DNA of 61,777 bases from Ignavibacteriae bacterium HGW-Ignavibacteriae-2. GTDB taxonomy: Bacteria; Bacteroidota; Ignavibacteria; Ignavibacteriales; Melioribacteraceae. Numbering within the stretch: position 1 is the first letter of the stretch; each line of letters begins with the position of its first letter. The notes below the pieces were generated by a model. The model was not told the origin of the DNA and did no database searches. It saw nothing but the letters and a program-made list of their open reading frames with translations. The stretch spans positions 1-61,777 of the forward strand of contig PGYT01000010.1 of the NCBI GenBank assembly GCA_002839805.1. Reading direction: 5' to 3'. Position numbers and translations under genes: made by a program. Positions 25,585-35,685 of the stretch are shown here, piece after piece.

Positions 25585-26562
25585 ATGAAAAAAATCTCAT
25601 CGATGTTATTAAGCGTTATCTTATCAACAACAATCTTTGCTCAAGAGGGAGGAAAGATAAGCAGTTTAGCTTTTTATGAATACACTTATCATACTAATGG
25701 TGATCCAACAGTGAACAATGAATTCGAGTTCCAGAGAGTTTACTTCACATACGAAAATTCCGTATCAGATAATCTCGAGTACAAATTCCAATTGGATGTA
25801 GGCAGAAAATCTGACGATGGCAGATTGGAAGCTTATTTAAAAAATGCTGTTGTTAATTGGCACACAGATTATGGAAATTTCATTATCGGACTACAGAGCA
25901 TGAACATGTTCAACATTCAGGAAAAAAACTGGGGGCACAGATTTATTGAAAAAACCCCTATGGATATAAATAAATTTTCAAGTTCCGCGGATTTGGCAAT
26001 AGGTTATGAAAATAGCTTAAACTATGATTTACACTTCAGTCTGCTTCTTTCAAATGGAGAGGGTTATAAAAGCCAGGAAAAAGATGCATATAAAAAAGTA
26101 TCAGCAAACCTTGTTTACGGTGTCAGCGACCTAACTAAAAAAGACGGTTTTAATTTGGGGGGTGTTGTTTCGTTTGAGCCCTTCGAAAACAAAGTCGGCA
26201 CTGATGTTCAAAAGGAGAATTCAAAAGTTTTCGGCTTATTCGGCGGATACGCTTTCAGTAATCTTAGAGTCGGCGCGGAATATGACATACAAACAACAAG
26301 CGGTGTTGATATTACAGCCAACATTATTTCCGCTTACGCAAATTACAAATTAATCGACTGGCTGCAAGGTTTTGCAAGGTTAGATATTGTTGATCCAAAC
26401 AGTGATACCGATAGAGACGCCAACAATTATTTCGTAGCGGGAGCTATTTTTTCGCCCACAAAAGGATTAAAAATTTCTCCAAATATTAGATATACTTCAT
26501 TTGAAAACAATGATATCGAATCAATAACGGATTTAAAACTAAACTTCGAGTTTAAGATATAG
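25585..26562 (+). CDS. Outer-membrane porin, probably phosphate-related
   Basis: 325 residues with a signal peptide (MLLSVILSTTIFAQ) and alternating beta-strand pattern ending in a C-terminal aromatic strand (LKLNFEFKI). It resembles OprO/OprP-type porins in the 'EFQRVYFTYENSVSDNLEYK' style strands. First gene after the Pho-box-like promoter and 36 nt upstream of pstS, so it probably admits phosphate into the periplasm. Good Shine-Dalgarno (AGGAGAG). Substrate selectivity is inferred from context only. Confidence 0.75.
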   Translation: MKKISSMLLSVILSTTIFAQEGGKISSLAFYEYTYHTNGDPTVNNEFEFQRVYFTYENSVSDNLEYKFQLDVGRKSDDGRLEAYLKNAVVNWHTDYGNFIIGLQSMNMFNIQEKNWGHRFIEKTPMDINKFSSSADLAIGYENSLNYDLHFSLLLSNGEGYKSQEKDAYKKVSANLVYGVSDLTKKDGFNLGGVVSFEPFENKVGTDVQKENSKVFGLFGGYAFSNLRVGAEYDIQTTSGVDITANIISAYANYKLIDWLQGFARLDIVDPNSDTDRDANNYFVAGAIFSPTKGLKISPNIRYTSFENNDIESITDLKLNFEFKI

Positions 26563-26598
26563 TTTGAAAAAATCAATTTTTATAAGAAAGGAAATACA

Positions 26599-27573
26599 AT
26601 GAAAAATCTAAGAATTATAAGTTTGGCGCTTGTTTTAGCAGGTTTCTTATTTGGCACGCTCAGCGCGCAGCCGGTTGAAGTAGACAAAAAAATTCCAAAG
26701 TATAAAAAAACAACCGGAATTAAAGGCAATCTGAACAGTATCGGCTCCGATACAATTTTGAATATGATGACTCTTTGGGCCGAAGGGTTTCAGAATATTT
26801 ATCCCTCCGTAAAAATTCAAATTGAAGGCAAGGGATCTTCCACCGCACCACCGGCTTTAATTGAAGGAACTGCTCAGATAGGTCCTATGAGTAGAAAAAT
26901 GAAAGCGAAAGAAATTGACGCCTTCGAGGATAAATACGGATTTAAACCCACATCAGTTGAGGTTTCGTTGGACGCTTTGGCAATATACGTTAATAAAGAT
27001 AATCCTATTAAAAGTCTCAGCTTTGAACAAGCCGATGCTATTTTCTCGAAAACCCGTAAAAATGGATATCCTGAAGACATTAAAACCTGGGGACAAGTCG
27101 GATTAAAAGGAGAGTGGTCAAACAAACCGATTAGTATTTACGGACGTAATTCCGCATCTGGCACTTATGGATTTTTTAAAGATCATGTTTTAGATAAAGG
27201 CGACTTCAAAAACAGCGTTAAAGAACAGCCCGGCTCGGCGTCAGTTGTTCAAGGTGTTTCGAAAGATAAATATAGCATTGGATACAGTGGTATAGGTTAT
27301 AAAACTTCAAGCGTTAGAGCATTGCCTTTATCCGAAAAGAAAGACGGAAAAGTATATGAGGCGACCGATGATAATGTATTAAGTGGTAATTATCCTCTAT
27401 CACGTTATCTGTATATTAACATCGTAAAAAATCCAGGCAAACAACTTGATCCGCTTGTTAAAGAATTCATGAAATTCATTCTCAGCTACGAGGGTCAGCA
27501 GATTGTTGTTAAAGATGGATATATGCCACTGCCCTATGAAGTAGTAATGAAAAATCTGAAAGCTTTAGATTAA
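26599..27573 (+). CDS. pstS: Phosphate ABC transporter substrate-binding protein
   Basis: 324 residues with a signal peptide (LVLAGFLFGTLSAQ). Phosphate-binding elements are present: IGSDTILNMM, then GKGSSTAPPALIEGTAQIGP, and YGRNSASGTYGFF. It binds inorganic phosphate in the periplasm and delivers it to PstCA. It is second in the operon, with Shine-Dalgarno AAAGGAAA. A stem-loop right after the gene probably raises its yield relative to the permease genes. Confidence 0.93.
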   Translation: MKNLRIISLALVLAGFLFGTLSAQPVEVDKKIPKYKKTTGIKGNLNSIGSDTILNMMTLWAEGFQNIYPSVKIQIEGKGSSTAPPALIEGTAQIGPMSRKMKAKEIDAFEDKYGFKPTSVEVSLDALAIYVNKDNPIKSLSFEQADAIFSKTRKNGYPEDIKTWGQVGLKGEWSNKPISIYGRNSASGTYGFFKDHVLDKGDFKNSVKEQPGSASVVQGVSKDKYSIGYSGIGYKTSSVRALPLSEKKDGKVYEATDDNVLSGNYPLSRYLYINIVKNPGKQLDPLVKEFMKFILSYEGQQIVVKDGYMPLPYEVVMKNLKALD

Positions 27574-27600
27574 TATTAAAATATAATCTTGATTGACTTG

Positions 27601-27638
27601 GCTTGTACGATTATCTTAATTTTGTTAATCGTTCAAGC
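27601..27638 (+). terminator. Stem-loop / partial attenuator between pstS and pstC
   Basis: GCTTGTACGATTA (27601-27613) pairs with TAATCGTTCAAGC (27626-27638), 13 positions with one T-T mismatch, 12-nt loop, followed by TGTTTTAAATTT. The tail is weakly T-rich. It could end some transcripts or protect the 3' end of pstS mRNA, giving more PstS than permease. Confidence 0.65.
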
Positions 27639-27672
27639 TGTTTTAAATTTATTCTAATTTGGACAATAATCA

Positions 27673-29883
27673 GTGAAAGAAAAATCGATATCGAATTTTA
27701 GAAAGAAAGCAAAAAGAACGGATAAAATTGCAAAAGGAATTATTTCTCTTGGTGGTTTTGGAGTAATACTAAGCATTAGCGCGATTTTACTATTTCTGTT
27801 TTACGAATCTTTCCCATTAAGTTTTTCAGCATCAATCACAGAATATTTAGGCTGGAATGCTTCAACAAAAAAAGTACTGCTTGCCGGTATAGACAGATAT
27901 AATGAAATTGAATATTTGCTTGACGAAAACGGGAAAGTGGAATTTTATAGAATAAAAGATCAGAAAATTTTTCAGACCGATTCAATTATACTTGCGGAGA
28001 ATGAAAAAATAATAAGCGCTGACAAAGGGAGTTTAAATGACGAAATCTTCGCGGTAGGAACTAATACCGGTCGAATAATTACCGCGCAAATTAAAATGAC
28101 ACCATTCTATTCCAGAGACGAAAGGGTAATAAAAGCTTCTTTTGCCGTGAAAGCTATTTATTCCACCACCGATTCTTCCACATTACCAGAACCGATTTAT
28201 AAAATACAATACTCAAAAAATGAAGAGGCTTCGGAGTATTGGGCATGGTTAAACAACAGGAATGAGCTGCGCCTCAGAATTTATGACGCCGATGAAGAAA
28301 AGTTTTATAATTACAATATTACAGATCAATTGGGCAACTCAAAGACCTCAAATTTTACAATTAGTACGCAGGGTGACCATTTAATTGCTGGAACTGAAGG
28401 CGGGGAATTGTTCTGGTTTGATCTTTCCGATATCGAAGATGTTCAGTTAAAATCAAACTGGAGAAGTTCTAAAAATACAATTACTTCTTTAGCTTTTCTG
28501 ATAGGCGACAATAGTCTTGTAGTAGGCGATGCGAAGGGATTTCTTCAATTATGGTTTCCCGTGAGATCATCCAACAATGAATTTCGATTCAAAAAAATTC
28601 ATGACTTCAGAAAACATAAAAACGAAATAACCGACATAATAGTATCTCCGCGTAACCGTACTTTTTTATCAATAGACTCGGCCGGAGAACTTCATTTGAA
28701 TTATTCTACAACAAGTAATACTGAAATAGAGTTTAAACCATTTGAATACGCTATAAAGACGGCAGCGTTTTCACCAAAATCAGATGCGCTTATTTTACTG
28801 GATAGTAAAAACAGAGTTGGGCAATTTATTGTAGATAATGAGCATCCGGAAGTCTCTTTCGAGACTCTTTTCGGAAAAGCATGGTACGAGGGTTATGAAA
28901 CACCGGAGTTTGTTTGGCAGTCAACAGGAGGCTCAGACGAATTTGAACCGAAATTTAGTTTGATCCCATTGATATTCGGAACGCTTAAAGGAACTTTGTA
29001 CGCAATGTTATTCTCAATTCCACTGGCAATTCTCGCCGCTATTTACGTATCTCAATTCGCTCCCAAAAAATTTGCACGAATAATAAAACCTACTATTGAA
29101 ATAATGGCAGCGCTGCCAAGTGTTGTTATTGGATTTTTAGCGGGTTTATATTTTTCCCCTTTGTTCGAAAAACACCTTGTAACTATTTTCATTGCTTTCA
29201 TAGCCCTGCCTCTATTTTTTTTACTGAGTGTCTTCTGCTGGCGTTTGATTCCCGAAGCCAAAAGAAGGCGGTTACCGTCCGGGGCTGACATGTTATTCGT
29301 AATTCCATTTCTAATTTTTTCATTTTTAGTCGCTGTTCTTCTGGCTAACACTGTTGAATTGTTTTTCTTCTCGGGCAATATTTCACAATGGTTATACGAT
29401 ACGCTTAATATTCACTATGACCAGCGTAACAGTTTTGTAGTAGGATTCGCGCTAGGATTTGCTGTAATTCCAATAATTTTTACAATCTCCGAAGACGCGC
29501 TTAGTAACGTTCCATATTCTCTAACATCCGCTTCTCTGGCTCTTGGAGCCTCCCCCTGGCAAACTGTAAAAAAAATTATATTACCTGCTGCCGCAGGTGG
29601 AATATTTTCCGCAGTGATGCTTGGTCTTGGAAGAGCCATTGGCGAGACAATGATAGTTCTTATGGCAACCGGAAACACACCTATTATGAACTTAAGCCCT
29701 TTTAACGGTTTCAGGGCGATGAGCGCAAATATTGCTGTTGAAATACCGGAGGCGCCTGTTGACGGAACATTATATAGGGTTTTGTTTTTAACTGCCTTCC
29801 TGCTTTTTGTTTTTACATTTTTAATAAATGGTGTTGCAGCATTGATTGGTGACCGCTTAAGGAAAAAATATGCGAGATTTTAG
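27673..29883 (+). CDS. pstC: Phosphate ABC transporter permease PstC with large periplasmic beta-propeller-like insert
   Basis: 736 residues, more than twice the classic PstC. One membrane helix (about 25-47) is followed by some 370 residues of extracytoplasmic sequence with WD40-like repeats (ITSLAFLIGDNSLVVGDAKG, TAAFSPKSDALILLDSKN). The standard transport core then follows from about residue 430, ending with the EAA-type loop (ALGASPWQTVKKIILPAA). Enlarged PstC of this form is also known in gammaproteobacteria. Start GTG at 27673. It directly abuts pstA (TAG then ATG). Confidence 0.9.
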   Translation: MKEKSISNFRKKAKRTDKIAKGIISLGGFGVILSISAILLFLFYESFPLSFSASITEYLGWNASTKKVLLAGIDRYNEIEYLLDENGKVEFYRIKDQKIFQTDSIILAENEKIISADKGSLNDEIFAVGTNTGRIITAQIKMTPFYSRDERVIKASFAVKAIYSTTDSSTLPEPIYKIQYSKNEEASEYWAWLNNRNELRLRIYDADEEKFYNYNITDQLGNSKTSNFTISTQGDHLIAGTEGGELFWFDLSDIEDVQLKSNWRSSKNTITSLAFLIGDNSLVVGDAKGFLQLWFPVRSSNNEFRFKKIHDFRKHKNEITDIIVSPRNRTFLSIDSAGELHLNYSTTSNTEIEFKPFEYAIKTAAFSPKSDALILLDSKNRVGQFIVDNEHPEVSFETLFGKAWYEGYETPEFVWQSTGGSDEFEPKFSLIPLIFGTLKGTLYAMLFSIPLAILAAIYVSQFAPKKFARIIKPTIEIMAALPSVVIGFLAGLYFSPLFEKHLVTIFIAFIALPLFFLLSVFCWRLIPEAKRRRLPSGADMLFVIPFLIFSFLVAVLLANTVELFFFSGNISQWLYDTLNIHYDQRNSFVVGFALGFAVIPIIFTISEDALSNVPYSLTSASLALGASPWQTVKKIILPAAAGGIFSAVMLGLGRAIGETMIVLMATGNTPIMNLSPFNGFRAMSANIAVEIPEAPVDGTLYRVLFLTAFLLFVFTFLINGVAALIGDRLRKKYARF

Positions 29884-31539
29884 ATGAGACAACCGATTAA
29901 AAATTATTTTAAGAAAGGTGATCCTTACATTTTATTAACTACTCTGGGACTAATACTTTCTTTAGGAATGGTTGCTTGGTTGATTCTTATAATTCTTGTG
30001 AAGGGATTAGGAATATTCTGGCCAAGCGATCTCGTTAAATTGGATTTAAAGAACGATAAAGTATATATGGGTGAATTGTGGAATTCTACTTTTGAAAAAA
30101 CAGGTGATGGCTCGGGTAAATTTAAGAAGGTAGCCAAAACACAATTAAAGATTGGCAACAGGGATGTGTACGGTTTTGATTTTACCTGGGTTGAGGATAG
30201 TTTAATCAGAAATAAAAACTACCCGGAATATGCAACTGTATTTGAACGTGTGGAATATGGAAACCTTTACGGTTTTATTAAATCAGTAAATATTATAGAT
30301 AATAAAATTGAGAGCGACAACGATACGATTTTTTATAAATGCCGGAACACTCTTTCATACGCCAATGAATTGAAAGATACATCAGACTACTTAAATACTG
30401 AGTACAATGATTTATTAGCCCCTTTAAATGATATACAGCGCAAAATTTCACTTTTAAAAATGAATGAAGGATATCTTTCTACGAAGGATAAAAGAAAATT
30501 AGAAGACTTACAGTATGAAGAAAAAAAAGTTAAGGAAGAAATTGAACCAAAAGAGATTTTACTGAACGAAAAATTAAATAAAAACAGAAACAAACTTGCT
30601 AAATTATACTTGCTTGTAGAAACGGCGGATGGACAACAAATAAAACTTCCATTTGAAAATATAGTTAAATTTTATCAGCCAAATAGAATGAATGTATTTG
30701 AAAAAGGGTTACAATATATAGGCAGCTTATGGGAATTTGTTTCAGGAGATCCGCGGGAATCTAATACTGAGGGTGGTGTTTTTCCGGCGATATTCGGAAC
30801 TGTAATGATGGTTATTTTGATGTCAATTTTTGTCGTACCATTTGGAGTTCTTGCAGCAATATATCTTAATGAATATGCCAAACAGGGGCCTCTAACACGA
30901 ATTATCAGACTATCGGTTAACAATCTTGCTGGAGTCCCCTCAATAGTTTATGGAATATTCGGATTAGGATTTTTTATTTATGTACTCGGCAGTTCAATCG
31001 ATCAGTTTTTATTTGCCGATAAACTTCCGGAACCTACTATGGGAACAGGAGGAATTTTGTGGGCATCTTTAACTTTGGCTCTTCTTACATTACCAGTTGT
31101 TGTTGTGGCCACAGAAGAAGGGATACTTGCGGTTCCGCGCGCAAATAAAGAAGGTGCATTGGCCCTTGGAAGTACAAAGTGGCAAATGATTCGCAGAATC
31201 GTCTTGCCAAACGCCATGCCGGGCATATTAACGGGGCTGATACTCGCAATAAGCCGAGGCGCCGGAGAAGTAGCGCCTTTAATGATAACGGGGGTGGTTA
31301 AACTCGCGCCTAATTTACCTTTTGATACTTCCTTCCCATTTTTTCATTTTGACAGGAAGTTTATGCATTTAGGATTTCATATCTATGATGTTGGTTTTCA
31401 GTCGCCGAATGTTGAGGCCGCCATTCCTATGGTCTACTCAACAGCTTTATTATTAATAGTAGTTGTTGTATTGTTAAATTTGTTGGCTATTTATTTACGG
31501 ACGCGACTTAAAAATAAATATAAGTCGGCTTCGTTTTAA
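29884..31539 (+). CDS. pstA: Phosphate ABC transporter permease PstA with extended periplasmic loop
   Basis: 551 residues. One N-terminal membrane helix (about 18-40) precedes a periplasmic region to about residue 285. This contains a charged coiled coil (about 175-235) built around KDKRKLEDLQYEEKKVKEE. The permease core has the coupling loop ALALGSTKWQMIRRIVLPNA. PstA pairs with PstC to form the channel. The enlarged periplasmic parts of both subunits may contact each other or PstS; this is inference. It follows pstC with no gap and precedes pstB by 27 nt. Confidence 0.92.
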   Translation: MRQPIKNYFKKGDPYILLTTLGLILSLGMVAWLILIILVKGLGIFWPSDLVKLDLKNDKVYMGELWNSTFEKTGDGSGKFKKVAKTQLKIGNRDVYGFDFTWVEDSLIRNKNYPEYATVFERVEYGNLYGFIKSVNIIDNKIESDNDTIFYKCRNTLSYANELKDTSDYLNTEYNDLLAPLNDIQRKISLLKMNEGYLSTKDKRKLEDLQYEEKKVKEEIEPKEILLNEKLNKNRNKLAKLYLLVETADGQQIKLPFENIVKFYQPNRMNVFEKGLQYIGSLWEFVSGDPRESNTEGGVFPAIFGTVMMVILMSIFVVPFGVLAAIYLNEYAKQGPLTRIIRLSVNNLAGVPSIVYGIFGLGFFIYVLGSSIDQFLFADKLPEPTMGTGGILWASLTLALLTLPVVVVATEEGILAVPRANKEGALALGSTKWQMIRRIVLPNAMPGILTGLILAISRGAGEVAPLMITGVVKLAPNLPFDTSFPFFHFDRKFMHLGFHIYDVGFQSPNVEAAIPMVYSTALLLIVVVVLLNLLAIYLRTRLKNKYKSASF

Positions 31540-31566
31540 TCAATTAAATCTGAGGATAATTAAATA

Positions 31567-32379
31567 ATGGCAGTTAATTTAAGTGGTGCAGTTACTAATA
31601 AAATTAACCACTTACAAAATGAAAAAATTGTAATAGAAACGAAAAATCTGAATTTTTATTATACCCCTGAAAAAGCGGCACTAAAAAACATAAATATTCA
31701 GATTCCTGAAAAAAAAGTTACAGCTTTTATAGGACCTTCAGGCTGCGGCAAATCCACTCTATTAAGAACATTCAACAGAATGAATGATTTAATTCTGGGT
31801 ACGTCTTTAAATGGTGAAGTTTTAATAGATGGAAATAATATTTTTCATCCTGAAGTTCACTTGGAGGATTTAAGAAAAAAAGTTGGAATGGTTTTTCAAA
31901 AATCAAATCCCTTTCCAATGAGTATTAAAGAAAATGTTATTTTCGGTCCGCAGGTAAATGGGGAGTCGAAACAATCTGTATTGGACGGGATTTTGGAATC
32001 GGCTCTAGTACAAGCCGATCTTTGGCGGGAAGTGAAAGATCGTCTTAACGAATCGGCCCTGGATTTGTCGGGCGGACAGCAGCAGCGTTTATGTATTGCC
32101 CGCGCGCTTGCCAATAAGCCGGATATAATACTAATGGACGAACCCGCATCAGCACTGGATCCTATTTCGACGGGCAAAATTGAAGAGACCATAGAAGAAT
32201 TGCGTAATAATTACACAGTTGTTATTGTTACGCATAATATGCAGCAGGCTGCCCGTGTGTCTGATTATACTGCTTTTATGATGATGGGTGAATTGATTGA
32301 ATTTAACGATACAAATACATTATTTACTACTCCGAATAAACCTCTAACTGAGGAATATATAACAGGACGATTTGGGTAA
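31567..32379 (+). CDS. pstB: Phosphate ABC transporter ATP-binding protein
   Basis: 270 residues, normal length. Walker [11 protein letters not shown]-loop [12 protein letters not shown], signature [16 protein letters not shown], Walker [15 protein letters not shown]-loop [10 protein letters not shown]. These match PstB closely. It drives phosphate uptake at the inner face of PstCA and also passes the phosphate signal to PhoU/PhoR. It lies between pstA and phoU. Confidence 0.96.
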   Translation: MAVNLSGAVTNKINHLQNEKIVIETKNLNFYYTPEKAALKNINIQIPEKKVTAFIGPSGCGKSTLLRTFNRMNDLILGTSLNGEVLIDGNNIFHPEVHLEDLRKKVGMVFQKSNPFPMSIKENVIFGPQVNGESKQSVLDGILESALVQADLWREVKDRLNESALDLSGGQQQRLCIARALANKPDIILMDEPASALDPISTGKIEETIEELRNNYTVVIVTHNMQQAARVSDYTAFMMMGELIEFNDTNTLFTTPNKPLTEEYITGRFG

Positions 32380-32415
32380 TTAATATTTATTTTAATGAAC
32401 TACCACGGGTGATTT

Positions 32416-33093
32416 ATGAGAGAACAGCTGAAAAATATGCTAACCAACATAAAGAGCGATATTATTTTTATGGCTAATGAGGTTGAGAATGCATTGCATC
32501 TGGCATTGAAAGCATTGGAACAACAGGATAAAGATTTGGCAAAAACCGTATCTAAAGGTGATAAAAAAATCAATTTAACTGAAGTAAAAATTGAGCAAAA
32601 CATTATGAGTTTGATGGCTTTGCAGCAGCCCGTTGCCGTAGATTTGCGCTTTATGCTCGTTGCATTAAAAATGAATAATGATCTTGAAAGAATAGGCGAT
32701 CACGCTAAGAGCATAGCTAAAATCGCAAAACATTTGGTTGGTGAGCCATATATAAAATCTGCGACTAAAATTCCTGAGTTTGGTAAAGAATGTAAAAACA
32801 TGCTGCACGATGCCGTTCAGGCCTTTATAAATCTTGATACTGAGCTCGCTGTTGAAATAAAGAAACGCGATAAAATGATTGATAAAAAGTTCGGAGAGAT
32901 CTACGAAGATATTATTTCGGAGATATCAACTGATAAAAACAACATTAGACAAGCAATTGAATTAGTTAGTGTTTTACGAAATCTGGAACGTGTTGCAGAT
33001 TTGGCAGCTAACTTTGGCGAAGATGTAGTGTTTATGAAAGATGCTAAAATTATACGCTACGGAGTGGATAAAAAACAGGACATTATCAATTGA
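32416..33093 (+). CDS. phoU: Phosphate signalling protein PhoU
   Basis: 225 residues built from two repeats of a three-helix PhoU unit. Conserved segments include DLRFMLVALKMNNDLERIGDHAKSI (first copy) and VLRNLERVADLAANFGEDVV (second copy), with the E-R-x-x-D metal-binding pattern. It links Pst activity to PhoR, suppressing the Pho response when phosphate is plentiful. The stop TGA overlaps the phoB TTG start. Confidence 0.95.
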   Translation: MREQLKNMLTNIKSDIIFMANEVENALHLALKALEQQDKDLAKTVSKGDKKINLTEVKIEQNIMSLMALQQPVAVDLRFMLVALKMNNDLERIGDHAKSIAKIAKHLVGEPYIKSATKIPEFGKECKNMLHDAVQAFINLDTELAVEIKKRDKMIDKKFGEIYEDIISEISTDKNNIRQAIELVSVLRNLERVADLAANFGEDVVFMKDAKIIRYGVDKKQDIIN

Positions 33094-33767
33094 AACCAAC
33101 TGTTTTTATAGTGGAAGACAACACCGATATAGCGGAGTTGATTCAGTTTAATTTGGATATTGCGGGCTTTAATACAGTTCTTGAAAGTCATGGAACAAGA
33201 GCGTACGAACGTATAATTAAAGATCCACCAGATCTCGTACTGCTGGATTTAAGTTTGCCGGGATTGTCGGGCATTGAAATTTGTAAATACCTCCGCGAAC
33301 AAGCAAATACCAAAGACATCCCAATAATCATGTTAACCGCCAGGGATCAGGAGTCAGATAAAGTTCGGGGATTAAATATAGGCGCGGATGATTATATAAC
33401 GAAGCCTTGCAGCATGAATGAAATGCTGGCCCGAATAAATGCTGTCTTGCGCAGAACTAGTCCCACCTTAATTGATTCAATACAATTAGGCGATTTGGAG
33501 ATTAATTTCGCATCTAATTTAGCTTACTGTAAAAACAGTGAAATACAATTAACGCCAATTGAATTCAAAATCCTTACAGCGCTGGTTAAAGCGAAGGGTC
33601 GTATTCTGAGCCGAACTGATCTTCTTGAAATTGTATGGGGCATTGATTACACAGGCGAGGAAAGAAAAGTGGATGTTAACATAAAACGATTACGCGATAA
33701 ATTAATAGGCTGTAAAAATATTATTCAAACAATAAAGGGCATTGGTTATAGAATTGAAAGGGAATAA
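33090..33767 (+). CDS. phoB: Phosphate regulon response regulator
   Basis: 225 residues of the OmpR/PhoB family. The receiver domain has VEDN, Asp53 (LVLLDLSLPGLSG) and Lys105 (DDYITKP). A winged-helix DNA-binding domain follows, with RTDLLEIVWG and the recognition helix RKVDVNIKRLRDKL. The start is TTG at 33090, which overlaps the phoU stop. Placement in the pst operon makes the PhoB assignment secure. Its likely sites are the 11-bp repeats at 25459-25529. Confidence 0.92.
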   Translation: MKPTVFIVEDNTDIAELIQFNLDIAGFNTVLESHGTRAYERIIKDPPDLVLLDLSLPGLSGIEICKYLREQANTKDIPIIMLTARDQESDKVRGLNIGADDYITKPCSMNEMLARINAVLRRTSPTLIDSIQLGDLEINFASNLAYCKNSEIQLTPIEFKILTALVKAKGRILSRTDLLEIVWGIDYTGEERKVDVNIKRLRDKLIGCKNIIQTIKGIGYRIERE

Positions 33768-33805
33768 TCAATTAATCATCATTTACTATCCATAAGTGAA
33801 ATTGT

Positions 33806-35581
33806 ATGAAAAATATCTCAAAATTATTGAAATATAGCGTTTTTTGTTTGAGCATAACGGTAATATTAATTACCAACGTCATTATATGGCATGGGTCCAA
33901 ATCTTTTTTAGTGGATGAAATAAAAAGTGAAATGAACCAAAAGGTAAATCTTGCAAAAAAAATAATTGATTTAAATGCTTTCACCGAATATGATTATAGC
34001 TCTTTAAAAATTTTTACAAACGAAATTAAAAGACTAACCGGTCTGCGTACAACATTAATTTCTAAAACGGGTACAGTCCTCGCTGATTCTGAAATAGATA
34101 TTCAAAAATTGGGAAGTGTGGAAAACCATTTCGGCAGACCAGAAATTCAGGATGCTTTTTCCTCAGGTTCCGGATTCGCAATCAGAAGAAGCACTACTAT
34201 AAACAAAGATCTTATGTATTACTGCGAGAATTTGTATTCCGGAAAAAGGGTAGTTGGCTTTATAAGGTTCGCAATGTTCTCCACCAATTTTGACGAACAA
34301 ATGGGAAACATCACCAATTTGTTAGTTATCTCAGATTTGATTTTTCTTATATCTGTTTTCATCTTTTTCCTTTACTACAATAATAAAATGAGAAGTCAAA
34401 TTGAAACCTTACACATTGAACTTGAAAACTCGAGAAATGGAAATTTTTTCACCGGTATATCCCCACAAGAGTTCGCGGAGTTTGATTTTCTATCTTCATC
34501 AATAAATTTGCTGGGCTCGAAGTTGCAGAATAATATTTCTGTTTTATCCGAACGCAATAACGAGTTGTTAGGCGTTTTTAACTCACTTGAAGTGTCTGTG
34601 GCAGCATTTAACAGTAACGGTAAAATTTTGTACTATAATTCCGCTTTTGTTGATTTAACAAATAATCCTCAATCCGCTGTAAGCGGAGAATATTTTTATA
34701 ATTTTATAGATTTCCCACCGCTCATAAACGATATTCAAGACTATATTAAAAATAAAATAACCATTAAAAAGCTATGTAAATATTTCAGGGATACATATAT
34801 AGAATATCAAATTAGTCCGCTAATTTTATCCGATTTGGAAGACAACGGGTTTTTAATAACAATAACAGACGTTACTAATATTCAGAAAACAGAAATTATG
34901 CGGCAGGATTTTGTGTCAAACGTAAGTCACGAATTTAAAACTCCTTTAACTTCTATACGCGGATATGCTGAAACTTTATTGTCTTCTAAACCAAACAATC
35001 CTGAAGTACAAGAAAAATTTCTCCAAAAAATTGCAAAACAAACATATCAGTTAGAGAGTATAGTAAACGATTTGCTGCAATTATCTCGTGTTGAAAAAAA
35101 TGAAAATATAGTTCTCCAACAGATGAATCCTTTTCAAATATTTGAAGATATTTCGACCGATTTTCAGATTCAATGTTCGACTAAAAATTTATTCTTTAAG
35201 ACTGAATTTCAAAATCAGGGAAAAGAGTTATTAATTAATGCCAATGCTAACTTACTTCAAATGCTTTTAACCAACCTGCTTGTTAATGCAATTCAGTATT
35301 GCAGAGAGAACGGGAAAATTTGGTTTCGGGTAAAAGAAGCAGATAATGAATTGGTAATAGAAATCGAAGACACAGGAGTAGGAATTCCAGAAAAAGAAAT
35401 TCAAAGGATTTTTGAAAGGTTTTACCGTGTAGAGAATACAAGAAATATTAATCCCGAAGGCACTGGACTTGGACTTTCCATTGTAAAACATATAGTTGAA
35501 CTGCTTAAAGGGAAAATTGAGCTTGAAAGCCGTTTAAACGAAGGATCTGTTTTTCGAATATTCCTGCCTATTTCTAGATGA
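33806..35581 (+). CDS. phoR: Phosphate regulon sensor histidine kinase
   Basis: 591 residues. First membrane helix (about 10-30), periplasmic domain (about 31-170), second helix (about 173-195), a HAMP-like linker, PAS (about 250-355), HisKA with His375 (FVSNVSHEFKTPLTSIRGYA), and HATPase ending with GTGLGLSIVKHIVELLKG. This order is that of the longer PhoR form with a periplasmic domain. It starts 38 nt after phoB. It should phosphorylate PhoB at low phosphate. Confidence 0.92.
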   Translation: MKNISKLLKYSVFCLSITVILITNVIIWHGSKSFLVDEIKSEMNQKVNLAKKIIDLNAFTEYDYSSLKIFTNEIKRLTGLRTTLISKTGTVLADSEIDIQKLGSVENHFGRPEIQDAFSSGSGFAIRRSTTINKDLMYYCENLYSGKRVVGFIRFAMFSTNFDEQMGNITNLLVISDLIFLISVFIFFLYYNNKMRSQIETLHIELENSRNGNFFTGISPQEFAEFDFLSSSINLLGSKLQNNISVLSERNNELLGVFNSLEVSVAAFNSNGKILYYNSAFVDLTNNPQSAVSGEYFYNFIDFPPLINDIQDYIKNKITIKKLCKYFRDTYIEYQISPLILSDLEDNGFLITITDVTNIQKTEIMRQDFVSNVSHEFKTPLTSIRGYAETLLSSKPNNPEVQEKFLQKIAKQTYQLESIVNDLLQLSRVEKNENIVLQQMNPFQIFEDISTDFQIQCSTKNLFFKTEFQNQGKELLINANANLLQMLLTNLLVNAIQYCRENGKIWFRVKEADNELVIEIEDTGVGIPEKEIQRIFERFYRVENTRNINPEGTGLGLSIVKHIVELLKGKIELESRLNEGSVFRIFLPISR

Positions 35582-35685
35582 AAGAACCGAAGATGAAAAT
35601 GTTTATTTGAATTATGAGCAATCAAGTTAAATTTCACTCCTTTTTTTAATCAATTTTAGGTTAAAATAAAATTAATATTTTTTTC

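Noticed and set aside
29052-29378. 108-codon minus-strand frame inside pstC
   Set aside because: Antisense to a well-conserved permease region; composition reflects the complementary strand.
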